From NCBI GenBank assembly GCA_039184335.1, contig JBCDBD010000007.1, positions 48,474 through 112,473 on the forward strand: DNA of 64,000 bases, in the 5' to 3' direction. The notes under the pieces were generated by a model. The model worked only from the letters and a program-made list of their open reading frames with translations, searched no databases and was not told the DNA's origin. This document shows, one piece after another, positions 34,746 through 42,879 of this stretch. The position numbers and the translations under genes are program-made. Position 1 is the stretch's first letter, and every line of letters starts with the position of its first letter. Source of the DNA: JBCDBD01 sp039184335. Lineage in GTDB: Bacteria; Bacteroidota; Bacteroidia; Flavobacteriales; Flavobacteriaceae.

Positions 34746-36884
34746 ATGAAACTAGCATTTTTTAAGGGCATCCTTTTCATATTCTATCTTATTTTTGCAA
34801 CTTCTTGCCAAGATAATAACCGAAATTCAATGAACGATATCATACCAATGGCAGCCAAGAAACCAACAAGACTGGAAAAGCATGGCGATGTAAGAATTGA
34901 CAATTACTACTGGTTGAATGACAGGGAAAATCCGGAAGTCATTGCTTATTTAGAGGCTGAAAACTCATATTACACTGCACATACCGCACATACCAAGACA
35001 TTTCAGCATGAACTGTATGAAGAGATGAAAGCCAGAATTAAGGAAGATGATGCTTCAGTACCCTATAAATTGAACAACTATTGGTACTCCACAAAATATG
35101 AAGAGGGTAAGGAATATCCAATATATATTCGAAAAAAAGAAGCATTGGAAAATGATGGGGAAATCTTATTCGATTGTAATGAATTGGCAAAAGAACATGA
35201 GTTTTTCAATCTTAGGGGCATATCAGTAAGCCCTGACAACAAATTAGCTGCTTTTGGCACAGACACGGTCTCAAGAAGACAATACCATATACAAATAAAG
35301 AATTTGGAAACCGGGGAGCTCTATCCAGATATCATGGAGAACACCACGGGAAGCTCTGCCTGGGCAGCAGATAATAACACCCTTTTCTACACAAAGAAAG
35401 ACCCGGTTACATTACGTTCCGATAAAATTTACAAACACAGACTGGGTACATCGTCAGCTGAAGACGAACTGGTGTTTCATGAAAAAGATTCCACTTTTTC
35501 AACTTTTGTCTACAAGACCAAGTCAAGGGAATTTATTGTAATTGGATCGGTGAGCACTTTGACCTCTGAATATCGAGTACTGTCTTCAACTACGCCAGAT
35601 GCTGAATTTCAAGTGTTTTCACCCCGCAAGAGAGGATTGGAATATTCGATATTCCATTATGGCGACAACTTTTATGTGTTGACCAATAAAGACGGCGCTA
35701 CCAACTTTAAGTTGATGAAAACCCATATCGATAAAACGAATGCAGATCAATGGGAAGAATTCATCCCCCATCGTGAGGATATTTTATTGGAAGATGTCGA
35801 AATCTTTAGGCAATATTATGTCTTGACGGAACGTGAAAACGGACTCAATAAAATGAAGATTGTACGGTGGGATGGTTCGGCAGCATATTATTTGCCGATA
35901 GCTAGTGAAACCTATGTCATGGGCCCCACTACAAATTTAGATTTTGAGACGGAGCAGCTTAGATATTTTTACAATGCGATGACTTCACCTTATGCCATTT
36001 TGGAGTTTGACATGACCACCAAAGAAAAAAAGATATTGAAAGAGCAAGAGGTCCTCGGCGGAAATTTCAACAAGGAAAATTACCGGTCAAAACGGGTTTG
36101 GGCCACAGCTAGGGATGGGGCTAAGGTACCCATATCATTGGTCTACCATAAAGATACTGAGCTAGATGGGTCGAGTCCGTTATTGCAATATGGCTATGGA
36201 TCATATGGCAGTACTATCGATCCTTACTTTTCATCGGTACGGCTGAGTTTGTTAGATAGGGGCTTTATCTATGCCATTGCCCATGTTCGTGGTGGGGAAT
36301 ATTTGGGCAGGCCTTGGTATGAAGATGGCAAACTGTTGGCAAAAAAAAATACGTTTACCGATTTTGTCGATTGCTCAAAATTCTTGATCGAAAACAAATA
36401 TACGAGCCCTGATCATTTGTATGCCTCTGGCGGTTCAGCCGGGGGGTTGCTGATGGGAGCTGTGGTCAATATTGCCCCCGAACTGTATAATGGTGTCATA
36501 GCGGCAGTTCCATTTGTGGATGTGGTCACGACGATGTTAGACAATTCAATTCCCTTGACCACTGGCGAGTTTGATGAATGGGGAAACCCAAATGAGAAAG
36601 CCTATTATGACTATATGAAATCATATTCCCCCTATGATAATGTAACGGCAAGGGCATATCCCAACATGTATGTTTCAACCGGGCTCCATGATTCGCAAGT
36701 ACAATATTGGGAACCCGCGAAATGGGTGGCAAAATTGCGTGAACTTAAGACTGATGGCAACCTTTTGTTTTTAGATACGAATATGGAGGCAGGACACGGA
36801 GGGGCTTCAGGTCGTTTCGAGGCATTGAAGGAAACGGCGAAGGAATATGCTTTTTTATTGGACCTTGAGGGAAGGACCCCATAA
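34746..36884 (+). CDS. S9-family oligopeptidase (oligopeptidase B type), lipoprotein
   Basis: 712 residues. The beginning is a lipoprotein signal (FFKGILFIFYLIFATSC, lipobox ATSC), unlike cytosolic oligopeptidase B of enterobacteria. A beta-propeller (about 70-430) is followed by the alpha/beta hydrolase with Ser564 (ASGGSAGGLL), Asp near 648 (TGLHDSQVQYWEP) and His near 684 (EAGHGGASG). The match to oligopeptidase B is in YGSYGSTIDPYFS and ARVRGGE-like AHVRGGEYLGRPWYEDGK. It likely cleaves after basic residues in short peptides in the periplasm. Confidence 0.9.
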   Translation: MKLAFFKGILFIFYLIFATSCQDNNRNSMNDIIPMAAKKPTRLEKHGDVRIDNYYWLNDRENPEVIAYLEAENSYYTAHTAHTKTFQHELYEEMKARIKEDDASVPYKLNNYWYSTKYEEGKEYPIYIRKKEALENDGEILFDCNELAKEHEFFNLRGISVSPDNKLAAFGTDTVSRRQYHIQIKNLETGELYPDIMENTTGSSAWAADNNTLFYTKKDPVTLRSDKIYKHRLGTSSAEDELVFHEKDSTFSTFVYKTKSREFIVIGSVSTLTSEYRVLSSTTPDAEFQVFSPRKRGLEYSIFHYGDNFYVLTNKDGATNFKLMKTHIDKTNADQWEEFIPHREDILLEDVEIFRQYYVLTERENGLNKMKIVRWDGSAAYYLPIASETYVMGPTTNLDFETEQLRYFYNAMTSPYAILEFDMTTKEKKILKEQEVLGGNFNKENYRSKRVWATARDGAKVPISLVYHKDTELDGSSPLLQYGYGSYGSTIDPYFSSVRLSLLDRGFIYAIAHVRGGEYLGRPWYEDGKLLAKKNTFTDFVDCSKFLIENKYTSPDHLYASGGSAGGLLMGAVVNIAPELYNGVIAAVPFVDVVTTMLDNSIPLTTGEFDEWGNPNEKAYYDYMKSYSPYDNVTARAYPNMYVSTGLHDSQVQYWEPAKWVAKLRELKTDGNLLFLDTNMEAGHGGASGRFEALKETAKEYAFLLDLEGRTP

Positions 36885-36960
36885 AAAATAAAAATACTAT
36901 TTTTGTCGCGGCAAAAATTTAGAACCCGGTCTTATTTCTGACCAATACCTGATACAAACT

Positions 36961-38001
36961 ATGGAACACAAAGTGAATGCCTATAACAGCGTGCTCGATT
37001 TGATAGGAAACACCCCCCTCATCAAATTAAACAGGATAGCGGAACCATTAACGGGTAATTTTTATGCCAAGGTTGAAGCTTTTAATCCAGGGCATTCGTC
37101 AAAAGACAGGATTGCGGCTTACATTATAGCGGAAGCAGAGCGGAAAGGGATACTTAAAAAGGGCAGTACGATTATAGAAACCACTTCTGGTAATACAGGT
37201 TTCAGTCTTGCCATGGTCAGCATAGTCAAAGGGTACGATTGTATTCTGGCGGTCAGTTCAAAATCGTCTCCCGATAAGATCGATATGTTGCGCTCTATGG
37301 GTGCAAAGGTGTATGTATGCCCTGCCCACGTCAGCGCCGATGACCCACGTTCTTATTATCAGGTTGCGAAGCGTCTACACAAAGAGACCAAAAATTCAAT
37401 TTATATCAATCAGTATTTCAATGAGTTGAACATTGAAGCACACTATAATACCACAGGACCTGAAATATGGAAACAAACCGGGGGTACCATTACCCATCTG
37501 GTAGCTTGTAGTGGTACTGGGGGCACCATTTCCGGTATTGCACGTTATTTGAAAAACCAAAATTCCGATGTCAAGATATTGGGTGTTGATGCTTACGGTT
37601 CAGTGCTGAAAAAATACCATGAGACCGGAGAGTTTGATAATAATGAAATATATCCTTACCGCATCGAGGGTCTTGGAAAAAACCTTATACCAGCGGCCAC
37701 CGATTTTGAAAGCATCGACAGGTACACCAAGGTCAGTGATGCCGATAGTGCCCATATGGCCCGTAAGATTGCCCATACCGAAGGCTTGTTTGTAGGTTAT
37801 ACCAGTGGTGCGGCAATGCAGGCCCTGGTACAGTTGAACACTGAAGGGGAGTTTGTCAAGGATAGTGTGGTCGTTGTCATTTTTCCCGATCATGGCTCAA
37901 GGTATCTGAGCAAGGTCTATAGCAATGAATGGATGGAAAACCAAGGCTTTTTTGATACCAATGATGTGATAGAGTCGCAGAAAATCGAATTCATAAAATA
38001 G
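36961..38001 (+). CDS. PLP fold-II cysteine synthase-like enzyme, possible cysteate synthase
   Basis: 346 residues. The beta-subunit family motifs are present: VEAFNPGHSSKDRIAAYII with the PLP lysine (SSKDR), ETTSGNTGFSLAMV for phosphate binding, and ACSGTGGTISGIARYL. The usual NPGGSVKDR reads NPGHSSKDR, a difference from standard CysK. CysK/CBS are the safe reading, but the next gene is a serine-palmitoyltransferase-like enzyme, and in sulfonolipid-making flavobacteria a gene of this class beside it supplies L-cysteate. That role is an inference. A TATTTTTG box at 36898-36905 lacks a -33 partner. Confidence 0.75.
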   Translation: MEHKVNAYNSVLDLIGNTPLIKLNRIAEPLTGNFYAKVEAFNPGHSSKDRIAAYIIAEAERKGILKKGSTIIETTSGNTGFSLAMVSIVKGYDCILAVSSKSSPDKIDMLRSMGAKVYVCPAHVSADDPRSYYQVAKRLHKETKNSIYINQYFNELNIEAHYNTTGPEIWKQTGGTITHLVACSGTGGTISGIARYLKNQNSDVKILGVDAYGSVLKKYHETGEFDNNEIYPYRIEGLGKNLIPAATDFESIDRYTKVSDADSAHMARKIAHTEGLFVGYTSGAAMQALVQLNTEGEFVKDSVVVVIFPDHGSRYLSKVYSNEWMENQGFFDTNDVIESQKIEFIK

Positions 38002-38024
38002 CTTGGATTCTATATATTGCGAAT

Positions 38025-38055
38025 AACGACAGCAGCTTTTGGCTGTTGTTTTTTG
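38025..38055 (+). terminator. Terminator after the cysteine synthase-like gene
   Basis: AACGACAGC (38025-38033) pairs with GCTGTTGTT (38042-38050) with one G-T pair, loop of 8, and T-rich tail GTTTTTTG. The next gene has its own promoter, so the two are separate transcripts. Confidence 0.8.
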
Positions 38056-38070
38056 TTTGTAGATAACTAG

Positions 38071-38102
38071 TTTGTGAGAGGTTGACAAAATCTATATTTT
38101 TG
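38071..38102 (+). promoter_or_regulatory. Bacteroidota-type promoter for the SPT-like gene
   Basis: TTTG at 38071-38074 and TATTTTTG at 38095-38102 with a 20-base spacer, the closest match to the -33/-7 consensus in the window. Predicted start of transcription near 38109, 17 bases before the start codon. Confidence 0.78.
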
Positions 38103-38125
38103 CATTTGAATTAAATATTAGGTAG

Positions 38126-39385
38126 ATGAGAGATTTGTTTGATAGAATCATTGAAAACAAGGGACCTTTGGGCAAATGGGCCTCACAGGCTGAGGGCTAT
38201 TTTGTGTTTCCAAAACTGGAAGGTCCAATTTCTAACCGAATGAAATTTCAGGGTAAGAAAGTAATCACTTGGAGCATCAATGATTATTTGGGTATGGCAA
38301 ATTTACCTGAGATAAAAAAAGTGGATGGTGATGCGGCCTATGAGCATGGTTCGGCCTATCCCATGGGTGCACGAATGATGAGTGGGCATACCGATTACCA
38401 TGAACAGCTCGAAAACGAATTGGCGGATTTTGTCAAGAAAGACGCAGCATACCTCTTAAATTTTGGCTATCAAGGCATTATGTCGGCTATTGATGCTTTG
38501 GTGTCGAAAGATGACATCATTGTTTATGATGTAGATTCCCATGCGTGTATTATTGATGGGGTACGCCTACATATGGGAAAGCGTTTCACCTTCAAACATA
38601 ATGATGTAGACAGCCTAGAGAAAAATTTAGAGCGGGCCACCAAAATGGCAGAACAGACCGGCGGCGGAATCTTGGTAATTTCAGAGGGTGTTTTTGGTAT
38701 GCGTGGCGAGCAAGGCAAATTAAAGGAGATTGTCGCCTTAAAGAAAAAGTATAAGTTCCGTTTATTGGTAGATGATGCCCACGGTTTCGGTACTTTGGGC
38801 AAGACAGGTGCTGGTGCAGGTGAAGAACAAGGTGTACAACAGGATATCGATGTGTATTTTGCCACATTTGCGAAGTCAATGGCGAGCATTGGTGCCTTTT
38901 TGGCTGCAGACCAAGAAATCATCGATTATCTAAAATACAACCTACGATCGCAGATGTTTGCAAAATCACTGCCCATGATCTATGTGAAAGGTGCCTTGAA
39001 ACGTTTGGACATGCTTCGTACCCGACCCGAACTCAAGGCAAAGCTTTGGGAAAATGTAAATGCACTACAGAACGGGCTTAAAGAACGTGGTTTTGATATC
39101 GGAACCACATCTAGCTGCGTTACACCGGTATATTTAAACGGTAGTATTCCTGAAGCCATGGCCTTGGTAAAGGATTTACGCGAGAACTATGGCATTTTTT
39201 GTTCTATTGTGGTATATCCTGTCATTCCCAAAGGATTGATCTTATTGCGAATGATACCTACTGCTACCCATACCATGGATGATATCGTAGAGACTTTGGA
39301 AGCCTTTTCGGCAATTCGGGATCGTCTGCAGAACGGTACCTATAAACGCTTATCAGCTGCTGTGGCAGCGGCCATGGGCGAGTAA
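38126..39385 (+). CDS. Serine palmitoyltransferase-like enzyme, probable cysteate-fatty acyltransferase
   Basis: 419 residues, alpha-oxoamine synthase family (fold type I PLP). The lysine Schiff base lies in ATFAKSMASIGAF; VDDAHGFGTLG holds the Asp that binds the pyridine nitrogen, and DVDSHACIIDG the His that stacks on the ring. The usual substrate is serine or alanine with acyl-CoA. In Flavobacterium johnsoniae the homologue of this family, encoded beside a cysteine-synthase-like gene, condenses cysteate with fatty acyl donors to begin capnine synthesis; the same layout here suggests this role, but a sphingolipid SPT cannot be excluded by sequence alone. Cytosolic. Confidence 0.8.
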   Translation: MRDLFDRIIENKGPLGKWASQAEGYFVFPKLEGPISNRMKFQGKKVITWSINDYLGMANLPEIKKVDGDAAYEHGSAYPMGARMMSGHTDYHEQLENELADFVKKDAAYLLNFGYQGIMSAIDALVSKDDIIVYDVDSHACIIDGVRLHMGKRFTFKHNDVDSLEKNLERATKMAEQTGGGILVISEGVFGMRGEQGKLKEIVALKKKYKFRLLVDDAHGFGTLGKTGAGAGEEQGVQQDIDVYFATFAKSMASIGAFLAADQEIIDYLKYNLRSQMFAKSLPMIYVKGALKRLDMLRTRPELKAKLWENVNALQNGLKERGFDIGTTSSCVTPVYLNGSIPEAMALVKDLRENYGIFCSIVVYPVIPKGLILLRMIPTATHTMDDIVETLEAFSAIRDRLQNGTYKRLSAAVAAAMGE

Positions 39386-39386
39386 T

Positions 39387-40256
39387 CTAAAAAAAATAGT
39401 GCTTCAATATCGACAATACCGAATTGGTATAGCTGGTTCCAAAAAGATTTAAATGTACCAATAGGTAATAAAGCTGGTAGATTTCGGTCAATGCCTTTTG
39501 TTGCCCGTGGGGTGGTATGACCTCATAGTATGCGCTGTAGAATGCCTTGTCATATCCTCCAAAGAGTTTGCTCATCGATAGATCCACCTCAGAATGGCCA
39601 ACATAGACTGCCGGATCGATGATGTAAGGTGTACCGTCTACAGAAATCATGAAATTACCGCTCCAAAAATCACCGTGGAGCAGTGAAGGCGTTACATTTT
39701 CAAAAAACACCTCGCAGGTTTGGAGCAACTTCCCTGTTTTGGGTAGGTATTTGGCACCAAGGTAGCCGTTTTTTAAGGCCAATTGCAATTGTGGTATCAA
39801 TCGTTCGTGCACATAAAAGTATGACCAATTGGCATTGGGCGTATTATTTTGTTTCAAATTCCCGATAAAATTTGATTGTGCACCTCCAAAGTGCAGAGTT
39901 TCCCCAGATTGGTGCAATAGGGCCAATTGATGGCCCAGCTTGCTGAATTCAGAGCTGTTAGGGCTTTTACTTTCGATGAACTCTAAGATAAGATAAGCAA
40001 TGTGCCCATGTGTGCCTGCAAATAAAAATTTTGGGACGGCAATGGTACCCGTATCCCCAATACGTTGAAGCCCATCAGCCTCACACCGGTACATTGCAGT
40101 TGCATGGGCTTCAGATGAACATTTTAGGAAATAGCGGTTGCCCGCTGCCTTTAAAAGAAAAGTCGCAGAAATATCGCCTCCGGTAATGGGGGTGACCTTA
40201 ACGATGGTTTCGCCCAGAATTTGCTGTAAATGGTTTTCAAGATCTTTTGTGACCAT
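39387..40256 (-). CDS. Fructosamine kinase family protein
   Basis: 289 residues, aminoglycoside-phosphotransferase fold. The catalytic loop is LLHGDFWSGNFMI (Asp and Asn) and the metal-binding DPAVYVGHSEVDLSM follows. Fructosamine-3-kinases remove sugar adducts from protein amino groups; bacterial members act mainly on ribulosamines or erythrulosamines. The adenine-contact segment ILEFIESKS is also present. Convergent with the SPT-like gene with only one base between. Confidence 0.9.
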   Translation of the reverse strand: MVTKDLENHLQQILGETIVKVTPITGGDISATFLLKAAGNRYFLKCSSEAHATAMYRCEADGLQRIGDTGTIAVPKFLFAGTHGHIAYLILEFIESKSPNSSEFSKLGHQLALLHQSGETLHFGGAQSNFIGNLKQNNTPNANWSYFYVHERLIPQLQLALKNGYLGAKYLPKTGKLLQTCEVFFENVTPSLLHGDFWSGNFMISVDGTPYIIDPAVYVGHSEVDLSMSKLFGGYDKAFYSAYYEVIPPHGQQKALTEIYQLYYLLVHLNLFGTSYTNSVLSILKHYFF

Positions 40257-40350
40257 GCAATGTGACTGTACTGCTTAAAAAAGGGGTGGGTTTTTACACA
40301 GCAAAAATAGCAAGAGCAGTACAATCTTAAGCAACGGGCACCAAAGTAGC

Positions 40351-41469
40351 CTATAGATTTTTTCGATAAGTACGTCTTCTTTTGTACGTTTTTGGATCAA
40401 AATGTTTCCACATCTGGCGTATGGCAGTGTTTTCTTCCAGTTCGGGTGTACGTATACAGTTGACAATACCCTTTTCTGCAAACGTTTTGTAGTACTCATT
40501 AAAGATAATTGCCGTTACGCCCTTATTCTGATATTCGGGATGTATGCCAATAAGGTAAAAGATGACATCTTTGCTATTTTTTTTGGCCCTTAACAAATGA
40601 AAAATACCAAAAGGAAACAGTTTTCCCTTGGCCTTTTGCAAAGCTTTTGAAAATGAAGGCATGACAATGGCAAAAGCAACAAGTGCATCATTTTTATCCG
40701 CCACAAACTTGATGTATTCCGGATTTATAAAACTGATGTATTTCTTTTTAAAGTATTCCTTTTGTATATTGGTAATCTTGACAAAAGAAGACAGTTTTGA
40801 GTAAGTTTCGTTGAACAGGTCAAACATCTGGTCTACCCAGGGCATGATTTCACTGCTTTTGGTGAAGTTTATCTCACGAAGCCCATATCTTTTTTTGACA
40901 AGCATATTGGCTTTGGTAAACAATTTGGGATCAGCGTTGGAAGCCAAAAATTTGTTCTCTAAATATTCTTTTTCCTTGACAAGGCCATACTTTTCATAAT
41001 GTTTGCGGTAATACTCGTAATTGTACCAGGTGATCATGGTGCCCATATGGTCAAAACCTTCCGTTAGTACCCCAACCTTATCTAGATTGGAAAACCCTAC
41101 AGGGCCCTCCATGAATTCAAGCCTATTGTTTTTGCCGATTTCCACAATTTTATCCAAAAGGGCTTTTGAGACTTCGAAATCGTCTACAAAATCAAACCAG
41201 CCAAATCGCATTTTTTTAAGTTCTTGGCCATCGACCTCCAACCTATTGATGATGGCTACGATCCGACCAACAATTTCTTCACCCCTATAGGCTAAAAAAA
41301 ATGTGGCTTCTGCATTCTTGAATACGGGGTTTTTGCTTTTATCAAAAGATTCCATTTCATCTTTGATGATGGGGGGTACCCAATAGGGAGAATCTTTATA
41401 TAATCGAAAAGGGAATTTAACAAATTCTTTGCGTGCAGCTTTTGTGGCAGCTTCCTTGACAATGATCAT
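40351..41469 (-). CDS. GNAT-fold N-acetyltransferase-like protein
   Basis: 372 residues with a GNAT-like core: FFLAYRGEEIVGRIVAIINR in the first half and FYLIGIHPEYQNKGVTAIIFNEYY in the second, the latter having the Q/R-x-x-G-x-G/A acetyl-CoA loop (QNKGVTA). A middle part (MEGPVGFSNLDKVGVLTEGFD) is characteristic of a Bacteroidota family that some annotations call GTP cyclohydrolase; that name has no support here. Substrate unknown. The gene has only short flanks on both sides. Confidence 0.7.
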   Translation of the reverse strand: MIIVKEAATKAARKEFVKFPFRLYKDSPYWVPPIIKDEMESFDKSKNPVFKNAEATFFLAYRGEEIVGRIVAIINRLEVDGQELKKMRFGWFDFVDDFEVSKALLDKIVEIGKNNRLEFMEGPVGFSNLDKVGVLTEGFDHMGTMITWYNYEYYRKHYEKYGLVKEKEYLENKFLASNADPKLFTKANMLVKKRYGLREINFTKSSEIMPWVDQMFDLFNETYSKLSSFVKITNIQKEYFKKKYISFINPEYIKFVADKNDALVAFAIVMPSFSKALQKAKGKLFPFGIFHLLRAKKNSKDVIFYLIGIHPEYQNKGVTAIIFNEYYKTFAEKGIVNCIRTPELEENTAIRQMWKHFDPKTYKRRRTYRKNL

Positions 41470-41528
41470 CCAACATGTTTTGAAACGTCAATATTAACAA
41501 TATTCCCTATGAGAAGGAAAAAGAAACC

Positions 41529-42509
41529 TTAAAAGTTAAGTTTGTCTTTTTTCTTTTTATCCTTTTTCTTTTTGCGTTTTTTCTTCATTGACTTTCGCCC
41601 TATTTTTTGAATTGGTTCTTGATTGTCTATAGGTACCAGTTCATCTTTATGAAAATCAAGTCGGTAAGAAAATCCGGCGGATGCAAAAATACGTGAGGGC
41701 GTGGTTTTAAAACTTCCTCCCAGACTGAAATCAGCCTGCAAGTCTTCATGAAACAGATATGCAATGCCCGAACGCAACAAAAAGTCAGAATACCGGTCAC
41801 TATCTACACCTTGGTGTTCTGCAAAAACACTCCATTTCGGATTTCTAAATGCGTGGGAAACCGATATCATGTAGCTGAATTCAGTAAAATCGGTAGTGAT
41901 GCGGTCATAGGCGATGTTGGTCACTAGTACAAACCTCGGACTAAGTCTACTCTGTGTTGCCACCATACCACGATATGAAATGGTTCCGTCTTCGGGATAG
42001 AACGGATTATCACCCAAATTAAAGGTAGTGCCACCATATAAGGAAACAGCTGGAACCAGGTTTTTCAATTGAAAAACATTGTTTGCCCGCCAACTGTAGA
42101 GATTCGGTTTATTGCGTTCAGCATTTTTATAGGGGTCAAAGACCAAGAACTTCAATCCGAATCGATTTCTTGAAAAGTCTGTTCGCGTTTCATCAAACCC
42201 AAAATTATTGAATGTGATGTGCTGTCGTATAAAGGTACCTTCATAGGTGACTTCCAAGGCTTCGAGAAACAGCCCGTAGCGCAGTGAAAGGTCAGCCCCA
42301 AAAATGTTCGAGTCAGTGTTTAGGTCATTGTGGTCCTGTTTTTCGTATTGCAGCCCAAACTCGGCTTGAACCACATTTTTACCTACTGCATACGCACTGA
42401 CCGATACACCAGGCCGGTTCGAATTGATGACATCGGTGTATTGGGCATGTGTAATGGCCGGTATGAGCGAAGTGACGAAAAAAAGGAATTTGAGGTATTT
42501 GAGACCCAT
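41529..42509 (-). CDS. Outer-membrane beta-barrel (phenol-degradation MetA type) with basic tail
   Basis: 326 residues. A signal peptide (FLFFVTSLIPAITHAQ) precedes INSNRPGVSVSAYAVGKNVVQAE, the start seen in the MetA-pathway phenol-degradation family of outer-membrane proteins. Alternating hydrophobic strands run to about residue 285, ending in ASAGFSYRLDF, as a barrel should. The last 30 residues are then highly basic (KSMKKKRKKKKDKKKKDK). No transported substrate is known. In many Bacteroidota the same protein stops near the barrel end, so the tail is an addition. Confidence 0.7.
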   Translation of the reverse strand: MGLKYLKFLFFVTSLIPAITHAQYTDVINSNRPGVSVSAYAVGKNVVQAEFGLQYEKQDHNDLNTDSNIFGADLSLRYGLFLEALEVTYEGTFIRQHITFNNFGFDETRTDFSRNRFGLKFLVFDPYKNAERNKPNLYSWRANNVFQLKNLVPAVSLYGGTTFNLGDNPFYPEDGTISYRGMVATQSRLSPRFVLVTNIAYDRITTDFTEFSYMISVSHAFRNPKWSVFAEHQGVDSDRYSDFLLRSGIAYLFHEDLQADFSLGGSFKTTPSRIFASAGFSYRLDFHKDELVPIDNQEPIQKIGRKSMKKKRKKKKDKKKKDKLNF

Positions 42510-42539
42510 GTAACTGATTTTAATACTATTTTATGAAAC

Positions 42540-42575
42540 TTTGTGCATGTTCGAATGACTTACAATGTAATTTTG
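42540..42575 (+). promoter_or_regulatory. Weak promoter before DUF4834 gene
   Basis: TAATTTTG (42568-42575) is a good -7 box. The nearest upstream TTTG (42540-42543) is 24 bases away, longer than usual, so the -33 assignment is weak. Transcription would start near 42582, 13 bases before the start codon. Confidence 0.35.
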
Positions 42576-42594
42576 AATCAATAGTAACAGTTGT

Positions 42595-42855
42595 ATGGTT
42601 CTACTACAAACGATTTTAATACTTGTATTAGTATACTACGGTATCAAATTGCTACTAAAATGGTTGGGTCCCCGACTTTTTAGTTATGCAGTGAAGAAGA
42701 CAGGTGAACGTTTTGGACAACAATTCCACAATTACCAATCCTATGGTGGCCAAGCCATGAAAGTGGGGAAAACCACTATTTTTAAAAAATCTTCACAGAA
42801 ACCAAACTCCTCAAAAAAAGTTGGAGAATATATAGATTTTGAAGAAATTGACTAA
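42595..42855 (+). CDS. DUF4834 family membrane protein
   Basis: 86 residues. One N-terminal transmembrane helix (VLLQTILILVLVYYGIKLLL) is followed by a basic region and an acidic ending (VGEYIDFEEID). Recognised as a small Bacteroidota family found upstream of YfhO genes, as here (24 bases between). Function unknown; the conserved GERFGQQF region probably faces the cytoplasm. Confidence 0.85.
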   Translation: MVLLQTILILVLVYYGIKLLLKWLGPRLFSYAVKKTGERFGQQFHNYQSYGGQAMKVGKTTIFKKSSQKPNSSKKVGEYIDFEEID

Positions 42856-42879
42856 TATTTGTCTTTTCAACATTAAGGC

